Positions 1 through 11,473 of a stretch of DNA of 64,000 nucleotides are shown here, piece by piece. A model generated the notes under the pieces. The model was not told where the DNA came from. It saw only the letters and a list, made by a program, of their open reading frames with translations, and made no database searches. The stretch's first letter is position 1. Each line of letters opens with the position of its first letter. The translations under genes and the position numbers were made by a program. Origin of the DNA: Blasia pusilla (taxonomy: Eukaryota; Marchantiophyta; Marchantiopsida; Blasiales); the NCBI GenBank assembly GCA_050084515.1, contig CM114274.1, positions 12,152,001 to 12,216,000 of the forward strand. Reading direction: 5' to 3'.

Positions 1-179
1 CATACCTCAAACTAATTTCGAAAGCCTTTATTCACACTGATATTTGGAAGAACAAGAACTATCATATGATACGGAAGAATTACTTTAACAAGTGCAATTG
101 GGAGCCTTTGTACTTCTATCTATATGTTTCTTGGAAGTTTGGATACTAATATTAGCTTTTCTCACTAATTTATTACATA

Positions 180-727
180 ATGTGTACAAGAGCATATTTA
201 CCTCAAATCGACTCTATTCCGAATGAGGGGATGAGTCATATCTACCCAACTGAATTCTTGAACACGTGCTTGCCTTCTGGACTTCCTCCGCATTGTTTGT
301 GTTTGAAGATTTGTGCACCAATCATGCTCTTACGAAACATGAATGGGTCACATGGACAAGCAAACGGGACAAGATTGGTGATTCGTGGATTTATGAGACA
401 TTGCATCGATGCTGAAATTATCATCGGGAAGAATATTGGAGATCGTATTTTTATTCCAAGTATTCCATTGATTGCATCAGATTCCGGTTTACCATTTGAT
501 TTAGGTAGGTTTCAATGGCTATGACTATTAATAAGTTGCAAGGTCAAACTTTGCAAAAGGTTGGCATTTACTTGCCTACTCTTGTATTTTCTCATGGTCA
601 ATTGTATGTAGCATTATCTAGAGTAGGAAAGAGAAGTTCCATCCACATTACCATTGGAAATGATGAACATTCAAATAAGGAAGGTCACTACACACGAAAT
701 GTAGTATATAAAGAAATATTGAGATGA
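180..727 (+). pseudogene. Helitron RepHel helicase C-terminal remnant
   Basis: The translation matches the C-terminal part of the PIF1-like helicase of plant Helitrons. Frame 1 (180-510) carries the block around 'PTEFLNTCLPSGLPPHCL', then the 'GAPIMLLRN'-type and 'NGTRLVIR' blocks. Frame 2 (515-727) carries '[20 protein letters not shown]' and '[10 protein letters not shown]', which are helicase motifs V and VI. The two frames meet at about 505-515. There the few residues normally lying between 'LPF.L' and 'AMTINK' are missing and the frame shifts, so a small deletion has broken the gene. Sequence upstream of 180 is also related but full of stops. No Rep domain or Helitron 3' hairpin is visible, so this is a fragment cut by the window edge. 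Confidence 0.85.
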
Positions 728-2060
728 ATTAAATTTGATAAAACGTATCTTCCCTCTATACTATCTTACTTCAGTGTACTTCTACTCCAAAAGAAGTGAA
801 GCCCTTCTTGAAAAGACAGGTCCCCTTGAGAAAAGTAGGTTTATACTTGTTGAAATTAGATTGGATTTTGTATGGGCATGGATGCTTGTTTCCGCAAGAT
901 TGGACCTCCTCTACCATCCCATACAAACTGCTATTAATATCGGAGCTTCAACATTGGTCGATATCTCTAAATAGGAAGGTTGTAGAATTTAGAGATGTTG
1001 AAGTCTCCGAGAGATGTGGCCTAGAATATTATTGGAACTGTTGTAAAGTGAAAACATGAAAAGTATTTTTTTAATTAGAGATTGGCCTCTCGGCAACAAA
1101 CACCTCCCAGTTCAACACATGTCCTCTTGGATGGCCTCCTATTGCAACTTATGTGTCTTCTAATTAATTAGTCACATCTAACTAATATAGAGCAAAAGGA
1201 TGTACCAATGCTACTCATCATTAGCGCGTGCCATGTACCGGAAAGCGTCCACTAGTATTTTCTTATGCTAATGCACAATACATGCATACTTATTAGTCTA
1301 TTTTTTTTTATGTAAGATAATAAAGTAATCTAATAGTGGTAGCTAAATTTGTAATGCAAATGGAATAAATTTTGTTGGGCCGCCTCATTCATTAGCCTGG
1401 GTAATCCAAATCAATATAATTGAAAGAGGACAAGATTTGAGGAAACCCTCTTTTAGGGCCCAATTCCATGAATACGCGGGTTCCATTTTTTGCGTCCAAA
1501 AAATTGACCCAACAATACACCAGGAAAAGATCTATTGGTCTCATTTCTTTACTTTTAGTTTTATGTTAAATCTGTTGCGAGGACGCTGGGTCGATTCTAC
1601 GCCCAAAAGTTTTGGGCGTAGAAAAGTCGGTGATGCTCTATCGTCGCCGCAACCTTGCGCTCATGGAATCGACCCCTTAGAGTAGGTCCCCATGAAACAA
1701 TTCCATGGTCGGATGTACCATCTACGACTACGATTTCATAGACCCTAGGTGGGTCTTTGCTCCCTGTGCGCCCTGAAAGTTACGACGTAGAAGTTTCATA
1801 GATGATCCTTGGGAAATAGACGGACCACAGTAGGTCATTTACTTAAACCCCATCGCAACCAAACGGCAAATACCGGTAGAGACAGGTGAAGAAATTATAG
1901 GACCGTCAAACCTAGGACCAGTGGGACCTTCGGCGGCGGACTCCATGGGGACGGGCTATTAGAGGACCTAAACACCTCCCACCACACGTGCTACTTTGAA
2001 AGACGGAGTTGACTTAAAGAAAGACATTAAAAGAAATTAAACATGACCGGTGTATTACAC
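728..2060. other. Intergenic DNA, no supported gene
   Basis: Short open frames here show no family resemblance and no codon continuity. Base composition rises from AT-rich to GC-rich towards the promoter of the next gene. I see no repeat with a partner elsewhere in the window. Confidence 0.5.
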
Positions 2061-2069
2061 GTGCTAGTA

Positions 2070-2078
2070 AAACCCTAA
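2070..2078 (+). promoter_or_regulatory. Telo-box (AAACCCTAA) near a GGCCC element
   Basis: AAACCCTAA is followed at once by AAGGCCCGCCC. Telo-boxes combined with GGGCC (site II-like) elements are common in plant promoters of proliferation-linked genes. It lies about 300 bases upstream of the likely transcription start of the PHD-homeodomain gene. Function is inferred from motif and position only. Confidence 0.4.
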
Positions 2079-2424
2079 GCAAGGCCCGCCCTTCCATCGC
2101 CCGCTGAACATGACTAATCATGAGAAGGCGGAAAAGAAGGAGAGAAACCAAAAGAATCGACCCGAACGAAACAGCAAGCTACGAGGATGTAACAGGTTTC
2201 CCGGGCAGACGAAGGAAGTTTCTCTGTTTAACTGGCGCCTCCCTCCAGATCCGGGGGCCCCCCCGTCCCTGTTCCCACCTCGCTGCGCCGCTGAATGGCC
2301 ACAGCCCCGATCCGCCTCCACACATAGCTCCTCACCAAGCTGGAGGCGCTGCTAAATAAGACGCGCGGAGCCGCTTAGGAGAACATCGCCGTGGGTCGTG
2401 GCCGGGAGAGCGCGGGAGAAGAGC

Positions 2425-2450
2425 GGGGCGGGGGCGGGGGCGGGGGGGGG
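2425..2450 (+). promoter_or_regulatory. G-quadruplex-capable G tracts in promoter or 5' leader
   Basis: Four runs of at least four G separated by single C bases lie in a 26-base stretch inside a GC-rich island (about 2,230-2,460). A TATA-like CTAAATAAG lies upstream at 2,352-2,360, so these tracts may be near the start of the leader. Folding in DNA or RNA is inferred from the pattern. Confidence 0.4.
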
Positions 2451-2459
2451 CGGAGGGAG

Positions 2460-2853
2460 TCTTCCACTTCTCCGTCTTCACCTTCTTCTCCTCTCCTCCT
2501 CCTATTCATCACAGTCTTAATACCTCGTCTGCCTCGTAAGGTAAGGATCCGGAAGCTCTCGTCTTTTCTGGGGGTCTGCCTCTGGAGCGCCTGTCTTCTT
2601 TCGTTGTTTTCGTTTTTGGTTGCAGACGAGGTATTGAGGGAGGGAGTCCACCCGCTGCACCTGAGGGGTTCGTGGAGGCGAATTTTGCGTGTGTTGAGTG
2701 CAGAGGCCGGCAGGGCCGAGGCGAAGTGAGGTGAGTCGAGTGCGAGAATATTTTGGGGTGGACAGACGGCGGGAAGAAGGTGGAAAAAGGAATGTGCGCG
2801 GGTGAATCACTTCAGGGATGATAGGATGGATTTTGGAGGCCTTTTCCATTGGC

Positions 2854-2892
<39 letters not shown>

Positions 2893-3704
2893 AGGGCGGG
2901 AGGGATCTGAGGAATGAGGAGAGGTGAATTATGTTGTGTTTTGTGGTGGTATTTAACGGCTCTGGTTGTGAAGATGTCGAATGAGGGTTGCTGCTGGGGT
3001 GCAGTGAATACAATTCCAGCTTATTAGGATGGAGGACGGATTTGCCGCACGGGGAGGATGAATTTTTTTCATGAGGCGATGTTCCAAGACGGGAGAGAGG
3101 ACCAGCATCGCGTCAAACTTGTATGCTTCAGTGCAGCTCAAGTGTCAATAACTTAGGAGTAGGAGATGTGCACTAGGAGAGTCCCCGATGGAATTGTGTG
3201 ATTAGTGGGACGCGGGCCTCAGGTGAAGCATCGGATGTGAACCTATGGGACAGTAAGAAAGGATTGTTGAACTCCAGGCTGAGTTGTGGGACCTTCAGTG
3301 GTGGGATTGTAATTGCACGCCAGCCCAGTGGTATCCGATTTCGAATATTTCCGACCTTCGATGATGGAAACAAGCTTCACTATGGTCCTGCATCCACATT
3401 ACTAAGGGCATTGAAGGCTTTCGTTGTGTATTCTGACGAAGAACCCGGCAGAGAGTTTGCGGTTTTTTTTTTATCTAGTCCCTCGTTTCCCTTCTGTGGC
3501 GAAGCTTCTGGCCGGGACATACGTTTGGAAGGCGATGGTCTTTATGCACCTAGACCTGATTGCTAGTGAAGAAATGTGTCTATTCCAAGGACCAAGGAAG
3601 CTGTTGTCAGTCAGCAGTACAACTTGATTGTTTTAGGTGTAGGTCATCCACCTGTTATGTCCGATGTTAATCTGAGCGTGAATTGTGTTTGTTTTTTGTT
3701 GCAG
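2460..3704 (+). promoter_or_regulatory. Spliced 5' leader of the PHD-homeodomain gene (proposed)
   Basis: A pyrimidine-rich stretch (2,460-2,516) is followed by a strong donor, AAG|GTAAGG at 2541. A pyrimidine-rich acceptor follows at 2625 (TTGGTTGCAG), giving an 85-base intron. The next exon would end at 2730 before a consensus GTGAGT donor. A good acceptor (TTTTTTGTTGCAG, ending 3704) could close a second leader intron of about 970 bases. The long intron holds a (GA)n tract at 2,855-2,890. None of these exons has a convincing open frame joined to the main ATG, so they are treated as untranslated. Splicing is read from consensus sites alone. Confidence 0.45.
2855..2890 (+). repeat. (GA)n microsatellite in leader intron
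   Basis: About 17 GA units lie inside the proposed second leader intron of the PHD-homeodomain gene. GA/CT tracts in plant promoters and leaders can bind BPC/GAGA-binding factors; no such role is shown here. Confidence 0.9.
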
Positions 3705-4144
3705 AGGTTTTGGCCAAGACATCGTCCTAGTCCTGGAAATGGTTTAATTGCTTAGAGGGGGAGCAACAGGTGACCGAGGTTAAATGAGACACAGCCCACC
3801 TTTAGAAAACCTTGGAAGCCCTTTCAGCAATGAAACTAGCTCCAGTGGTGTGGACGCCGCGTAACGAAGTCGGAGATAGCTGAGTGTCGTGGACGATGAG
3901 AGCATTGAGAACTAGGGCAGACTTTAGTAGAGGAGGCGCCCAGAAATCGCAATTGCGAAAGTTTTGTCGCGTAAGGGGGTGTCATCTTTTCTTTTGAGAG
4001 AGCTACTTCTCATTCTGTAGACCTCGACATGCGAGTGGGAAGACTTTCTACACAAGTATTGCCTCCTCCAATCTGGACCACCACAACCGCACTGGGCCTT
4101 ACATAAGAAAAAATCCCTCTACCCGGATAGGAAGAGGGTGGACA

Positions 4145-7100
4145 ATGCCTGCAGCTAGATCGCAAGGCCTCAAAGGGTCTCCTACAAGTAAAGACGGCGC
4201 GGAGACGGTTCAGAATGGAACAGATGGATTGTCAGCCAACGGTCAAGAGCGAACCAAGCAGAGGAAGTCTGTCAAAAGAGCTGCTGAAAGTAACAACCAA
4301 GCTGTTGCTAACGAGACAGGCAAGGAAGTGAAGAAGTCCTCTGGGAGGCCGACAAAGCGGTCGAAGGGGCAAGTTTCAGAACCGATGCAAACAAAATCCG
4401 GAGAACCTGAGCCAGACCCCGAGCGGCCAGGTGCTACTCCTGGAATCACTCCTCCATCACCTGAGGAGCCGAAAAGAGCGAAGGCTCCCAGGAAACGCTC
4501 TGGGCAGAAGGCCAAGAGAAGGTCAGGCAAGACCCTTTTAATGAATGGCCTAAAGACTAGAAATTCACCAGTAGCATTGGTGTCGGTGGAGCCTCCTGTC
4601 AAGCCCTCCAAAAGGAAGGTTGCAAAAAATGGTCAGGAAAATGGCCGTCACTCCAAACAGAAAGTCTCAAGCTTTAAAGAGCATGGAATCAAAATTCTGC
4701 GGTCACATGTTATAAAACCAGCGACAGCTTCAAATCGTTCAAGCACAACAAAAGGAGCGCAACCCAGGCCACCTCCCCAGGAAAGTGGAGACGAGGGAGA
4801 AGAAGGTGGTGCAAGACAGTGGAAGCGCCGTCGAAGGGCAAGAAAGAAAAGTGTAGAAACTCAGGTAGATGACAAATTGAGGCTCAAAAGGCGGGTGAAA
4901 AACTTGGTGAATCGAATCCGACTGGAACAGAACTTAATAGATGCCTATGCTGGTGAAGGGTGGAAGGGGCAAAGGTTTGTTCATCGAACCATCCCAAGTG
5001 CTCGATTTTGCTCATAACTAATCAATTTGCTGAACGAGACAGAACCCGGTGGTATATCCCGTGTGTTTCTTTTGGTGTGCGACAAAATTATTGAGTGGAT
5101 GAGTATCATGAGAGATCATGAGTGATCATGGAAACCCTCAATCAAGGAAGAGACATAAGCAGGAATCACCCAGTTCCACCAGGATAACAAAGCCAATCTG
5201 TTTTCATTATTTATCGGTGTAACCTTGGATCTTTTGTGAGAAGTGTTCTCTGGATGTAGACCTACCTAGCTCTGAAAAGGGGGATCGAGGGGGTTCTTCT
5301 GTAGAACTAGCACATAATGTACCCTTGGATGGGAGACCTCCATAACAAGCGGTTTGGAGATCCAAAGGGATCTTATATACATTTCACACTAGATGATGTA
5401 GAGAAAAAAGGATACTAGGGTTGGTAGATATCAACGTCTCATGATTTCTAACAAAAGCACAAACAGGGCTCTTGTGGTCTTTGGAAACTTGAAAGATTTT
5501 CATACATGTGTAAAGAATATGGTTAGTGTTTCATTGAGTTTTCTCTTAGCACTCTCTCAGGTTAATCTGGTATTCAACTGCAAGCTCTAAAGTGTAATTG
5601 CAAGTAGTCCTTCTCAGATTCAAAGAGAAATCTTAAATGTGGGGTTTGCCTTAGTTGTCCTACCTCAAAATGCTGTCAAGGTGGTGGTGAACCATGTCAG
5701 ATATCGGGAATTTGGATTTTCCCTGCTTGCTAATCACACTGCGACATTGTGTATGCAGCCGTGAGAAAATCAGACCAGAGAAGGAGCTACAAAGGGCAGA
5801 ATCCCAAATCTTTCGGTGCAAGCTTCAGATCCGTGAGAACATACATGAACTTGACAATCTAGGTCTAGAGGGGTCCCTGCAAGAATCAGCATTTGATGAG
5901 GAAGGGAGGATCTTCCACGAAGAGGCATGCTTCTAGTTATTATCCCTTCCTAAACTCTGGTCATCATTCTATTTCATGTCTGTTTTAAAGTATTCTATGA
6001 AGAAGGGGTAAACGGTGAATTGTGAAGTAGTGCCAAACGTGAGGACCACTCTTGAAAGAAGGAATCCCCTTGTAGTTTTGACTCCCCTTCCACTGAGTTT
6101 TCTTGTAAGTGTGCTGCAGTTATGTCTCATAATCAGCTTGTGACATTGGTATCATTATTGGTTCAAAATGGGTACCTTTCCCATGCCTTGGGTTGGAAGT
6201 GTCTTGGGCTTGTTCACACTTCATACAGATCTTGTCCTTCTTGGTTCATACTTTTGGTTGGTCGAGGTTACTCGACCAAGTTAGATTGGATTGTCATCAA
6301 TCAACCATTGGTAGTAGCCTCATTCCTCCTGAAGTCTGAATTTGGCGCATATTTACACCTTACTCTTGATAATGTGTTGCAGATTTTTTGTGCGAAATGC
6401 AAATCACAAGAGGCATTTTTAGATAACGACATCATATTGTGTGACGGAGCTTGTGATCGTGGCTTTCATCAAGAATGCCTAGATCCACCATTAGCCACTG
6501 TTGACAGTGAGAATCCTCCTGACATATTTCAACACTCAGAATAAAGATGTGAAATTGGTGTTGAACAATGTATATCTTCAATGGTGTCCAGAATTTCTTT
6601 AAGATCGATTGTACAGATGCTCCTCTCAGAGGCTTGTGAATGGTTATCTCTTGCAGTTCCACCAGGGGATGAGGGTTGGCTCTGCCCTGTTTGTGACTCT
6701 AAGGTTGAGTGCCTGAACTACATCAATAGTTACTTGGGCACTGAGTTCCAAGTCGAAGATCAATGGGAGGTATGGAATCACCACTCCTATTATTGTAATG
6801 AACATCCATGAGGCGGCCAACAGTTGTGAGAAACCTGATGGACACAACATCCTTATCATTTATTGGACAAACAATCCTGTTGAACTCAGGGTAATTATAG
6901 GGTTTGTTGCTCGTTCTTACAGGACCTGTTTGCTGAAGTTGCTGCTCAGGCAGCCGGGGGTGGTACAACAGATGCAATGGGAGAGGATTGGCCATCTGAG
7001 GATTCAGAGGATGATGACTATGACCCTGAGAGACCAAAAGTGGTCAAAGATGGAAATGAAGAAGAGCATAATAAAGGTGACTCTTTAGATTCATTAAGTG

Positions 7101-10085
7101 ACGCTGAAAGTGAGCCTGAAGCCACGTCAGGGTCTGGATCATCCAGTGATGATGATTCACAGACTTCGGGAGTAAGTGGGGATGAATTGGAACAAAGAAG
7201 CACAAGAAGTCAAAGAAGGGAGAGGGGCATTGGGAGTGCCTTTGTGAATGGAAACATGGATCCTGATCCTCTCACGAGCACTTTGTTAGCTGAGGATAAA
7301 GAGGAGGTTGTGCCTGTTTCTGGAAAGAGACATCGGAAACCAGTGGATTACAAGAAACTACATGATGTGCGTGTCCTACCGACTCACGTGCAAGCTCTTC
7401 TTGGTTCCACCTAGATGCTTTTCAACTTCATTCTGACCCCAATCCTTAGAGCAAAGGGAATAATTCAGATATGGCTGACCATTGGTGGCACTTCTTGATG
7501 TCAATTTCCTTAGGAACCTAATTCCATAATGCAAATTGGAGAATAAAAAACCAGAAATAGGAAAATCTGATTTGTCTTTTTCACTCAGAGTCTTTGCTAG
7601 ATGCAACATACAGAATCACTTTGAATGGCTTGTGATTTGGCAGGAAATGTTTGGAAAAGGAGACATAGATGATGGTGTGCACTCAGAGGATGAGGAATGG
7701 GGTCCTGGAAGGGGACGTAGAAGAGGAAAATTTGAAGTTGTGAATGCAGTGGACAAATCAGATTGTAATGGAGCTGCATCAGGGACAGAACCCAGACGAA
7801 GAAATCGAAGAAAATCCAGCGGTGCTGAAAAACCAGCAAGCACACGATCATCTGATGATGGGAAGTCTCATCGTAGACTACCAGATAGTGCAGTGGAGGT
7901 ATGGAAAACTCACTTTGGATGGAAAAAATGTACCTTCTGAACTGACCATTTCAAAGTCCTTGTGGAACATCAGCTCCGAAGTGTTTCCCTTTTATTTCTT
8001 CTTTTCCACAACTTTCCTCCACTCGCTTTGGAACTGGAGGTAGATTGCTTCCAAGATTGGAGTAAGAATGAAGAACAAGATTTATGAATCCACTTGAACT
8101 GGTGCAGATGTTGCGGAAAGAGTTTGAAATGGGGATGTGTTTTCCTTCAAGATTATGTAAAGAAGCTTTGGCTCAAAAACTTGGCATAACTTTCCAGCAG
8201 GTGATTAAGTACAGCCTTCTCTGAGATCTTTCTGTCAGTTGCATTGTGGTAAGTGTAATTATGATAATTACATGCAGCAGAAAGAATGGTTTGGAAGTGA
8301 GACTGCCATGTCTTAATTCTTGAATTGCCTTCATGCATAAATCAGCTTTTATTTTCGTATCAGTAGTGATGATTGTGAATAGATCATTCAGTCCTAGTAA
8401 TGGAGCTGAAGGCTTGGCATGAAGAGTGATAATGCCTTCTGATTTTGTTTTGTTGAAGTAAGTACTAATCTGCCCTCCAAGTAATGGCTAAAGACTTTCT
8501 GAGTTCCGATGTTTAAAGTAGTTTTCCAGGACTCGCACATTCAACTGCATAGTGCAGGAGAATATCACGAATATCCCTTTCCAGTCTCTTAGCCGCAGTC
8601 ACCTACAAATCCATTGGCAGTTCCTCTGGTTATTTTCCTATGACATGTTTTTCTTACTTTAGAAGAGGGATGCATGTAAATGACTCTCTATTATTCTACA
8701 CACCAACCAACATTCTCTAGAGTATGGCACATCTGTGTGTGATGTTATCACAAAACAAACGATCAAGCAGCTTGAGGCTGTGCAGCTGAAAGTGTTTCAG
8801 GGTATAATGTCAGCTTCCCCATAAACTAATTTGAATTTATAGGTGGAGCCACTTAAAGCAGAAGCAGCTTTAATTGATGGATCCTTATCATTACTCTAGA
8901 GAGCTGATGGGAACCACTTTGACCCAAAAGAGGTCAGTGAATCAGGTGAATCTTTTTAGGACATAGGTAAGAAAGCTCGTTAGTGAAGCGAAGCTCCACT
9001 CACAGTAACATGGCATTCAGGAAGTAGCCACAAACTCAGACTTAACTCTTGAATCTAGAGCCTGAACTAGTGTACTCGAGAATTATTTGTGTGTGGTTTC
9101 TTTGGAAACCTGGCTGAGGTTCAGCAGCAGTGGTACCACCTAGAAGAGTAGGCTGGGAATACTATCAAAATCCTGCACATTTTCTGATGATGGGTATGAA
9201 ACGTCTAATCACTATTTCGTCTCGCGTGAAAAGAGCAAAAATATTAACAACCTACACTGAAATTGCGAAGCTGGTATCACAAGAGCTGTTTGTAATGTTC
9301 AGTAACCTAGATTTGCTGTCCAAAGCTCCTGGGAACGGGAATTAAAGTAATGAGTAATTTCAAACCAGAGTCAGAAAACCTGTGACCTTCCCATTTCAGA
9401 GTAAGGGAATTATGTGGAAATTACATCCAGCAGCATAAATTCTTGTAATGAAGTCCCAAGACAAGTCAACAGGAAAGACTCATTAAATAGTGCTTGTCAG
9501 AGCTCTGTGACAATGATCTCACACCCTTATTGTTGTCGAGATGGATGGAGGAGGAAGTAGAGATAAATATGACTTATGGCAGGGTGGAGTGGAGAGTATC
9601 CTCCACAGTTAACACCATACAGAGTAGAGGTAGTTCTTTTGGTGTGGGTCTGCAGATTCAATTTCTGTTGGAAGTAATTTCAACAAGAATCGTTTTGTCC
9701 TGTGCAGATCAGTTCATGGTTCAAAAATGCTAGACATGCTGCCAAGATTGGCACCGGACAAAGCCCTCAATTGCCACGAAAGAGGACTCCACCTTCAAAT
9801 GGGAGTTCAACTGGTACAGAAGACGGAATGGATGAAATGGAGGTAACAAATGGTTTACTTGTAGAAAAGCTTGATGAAGTACAGATGAAACTCCATCACT
9901 TAAAACGCACACTGGAAGCAATTGTGGCAAACCCAGATACAGAACAGGGGACCAAATATAATGGGAGACTTGGAGAAGGTGGAATTTTTGATAATAGTGT
10001 GGTACTGACACAGTCAAATGGCAAGCGAATCCTCTATGTCCCGGTGGCCGAGGTGGTGGAGAAGGACTTGGAGAATGGCAGTTGA
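4145..10085 (+). CDS. PHD-finger homeodomain protein (HAT3.1/PRHA type)
   Basis: Likely nuclear DNA- and chromatin-binding regulator. Proposed coding exons: 4145-4974, 5759-5924, 6383-6506, 6657-6769, 6923-7366, 7644-7898, 8108-8200, 9708-10085. Phases all join, giving 800 aa. Residues 1-250 are basic, Ser/Lys/Pro-rich and disordered-looking. Residues about 255-330 hold the conserved block before the finger ('[15 protein letters not shown]', '[13 protein letters not shown]'). The PHD finger is C4HC3: Cys335, 338, 352, 356, His361, Cys364, 383, 386. An acidic stretch with '[12 protein letters not shown]' follows. The homeodomain (about 635-690) has '[13 protein letters not shown]', with the helix-3 Trp679, Phe680, Asn682 and Arg684 in place. 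A C-terminal heptad-like helix (about 725-750) may dimerise. All introns are GT-AG except the one after 5924, which needs a GC donor. Order and motifs match plant HAT3.1/PRHA; which paralogue it is cannot be told here. Confidence 0.92.
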
Positions 10086-11330
10086 AAATGAAGTGCTTGT
10101 TCTACTTGATCTGATGCAGTTAGATAAGCTAATGTATGAGATGTTGCAAAGGGGGTTTGCAATTAGAAGTCAGTCCACAAAGCGGATGGCCTGTATCACT
10201 TAGCTTACTTCCAACCCCTATGGCGGTGAATGGGACACATTGTAGTAGTTGTCAGAGAGGACAGGATCACAACCTACTGGTTGACAACGGCACATACCTA
10301 TAGATGGTAGTGAACCTGCAGTGGTATACCTTCTTGCTCGATGGAATGAACAGTTCCACCAGTAGTTGGTAATGATTTGTTCTTACATCATAAGGCTTTC
10401 AATCTATTGGAGGCTGGAAACTGCCGAACAAATTTGTGACTGTTAATGATGTTCTTGCACAATGGTGAGAACATTGGGGTCCTGTTCTCTCCAAAGGAAG
10501 GGTAGTTTATTTTATTGCCAATGGACACCTTAAAGACTACAGTCAATCTATAGCTATTATGCTAAGTTTGATAGGGGTGGCTCGGCACATTGCCAGCTCA
10601 TCTTCATCTCATCTTGTTGAGCAAATTGGTTGGATGGTGACATGTCTTTGTAATGTGTGGGGAATGGGGCTCGGAGCTAGCAGGGACTAGCGAAATATAA
10701 GTTCAAATACGTCTTGCATCCAATTTCCTGTTTAGCTACTGGCCGATGACTCCAGTACAATGGTGAGGGATAGTTGGATTCAGCAAAACCTTATCTGGGA
10801 GTGAAACTGAGAACCAACAGGATGTGTAATATCAAGCGTCCTGTTGATGATGCCCGGTCTTGATCAAAGTTCATGACTGGCCAGATCTAGTTTTAAGGCA
10901 CATGATGGATTTCCATTTCCTCAAATGTGTGCCATTCTGACAATCTCCGAGACTTTTGTGGAATGCCCTCTGATCCATTCCCGTGAATGTCTCTGTTCTC
11001 GGACTAGTTAATGTCTGAGTTGACGTTCACCACTCCCTGAAACAGAACGCACTGGGCATGGACCGTTTTCGACTCACAGTTTTTCGCATTGGGACATCTT
11101 AAAAGTTCTTGGGAGATTTTTAAGATTTAGTTCCGAAAAAGAATTTGCTCGTTAGCATCAGAAATAAATGGTTTCCGCAAACTTCAAGAGAAGTCCCCGT
11201 CAGACATATCTCTTGCAGACATCAACTGTACTCCATTCACACTGAGGGTGCCTGAGTTCGGTTACGGAGGTATGTGGAGGATGGGGATGGTAACTCGCAT
11301 CCGAAGGTGAGCCCATCTTCAACTACAGCG
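10086..11330. other. 3' flank of the PHD-homeodomain gene
   Basis: Probably 3' UTR followed by intergenic sequence. No further open frame continues the homeodomain protein and no other family is recognisable. Confidence 0.4.
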
Positions 11331-11337
11331 GTACATA

Positions 11338-11473
11338 TCACTTCAGAGCATACTTCCTTCGAAGATGAAAGTCTTTTATCATCGTATACGTCAATAATAT
11401 TCTTATCACTTCAGAGCGCACTTCGTCCAAGATAAAAGTCGTCTTTTATTATCGTATCCGTCAGTAATATTCT
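11338..11473 (+). repeat. Tandem duplication of about 66 bases
   Basis: A unit starting CACTTCAGAGC and running through a TTTTAT.ATCGTAT.CGTCA.TAATATTCTTAT core occurs twice, head to tail, with scattered substitutions and a small indel. It has no coding potential. Confidence 0.75.

Noticed and set aside
4243-4611. 122-codon minus-strand frame inside exon 1 of the PHD-homeodomain gene
   Set aside because: Shadow of a Lys/Pro/Ser-rich coding exon.
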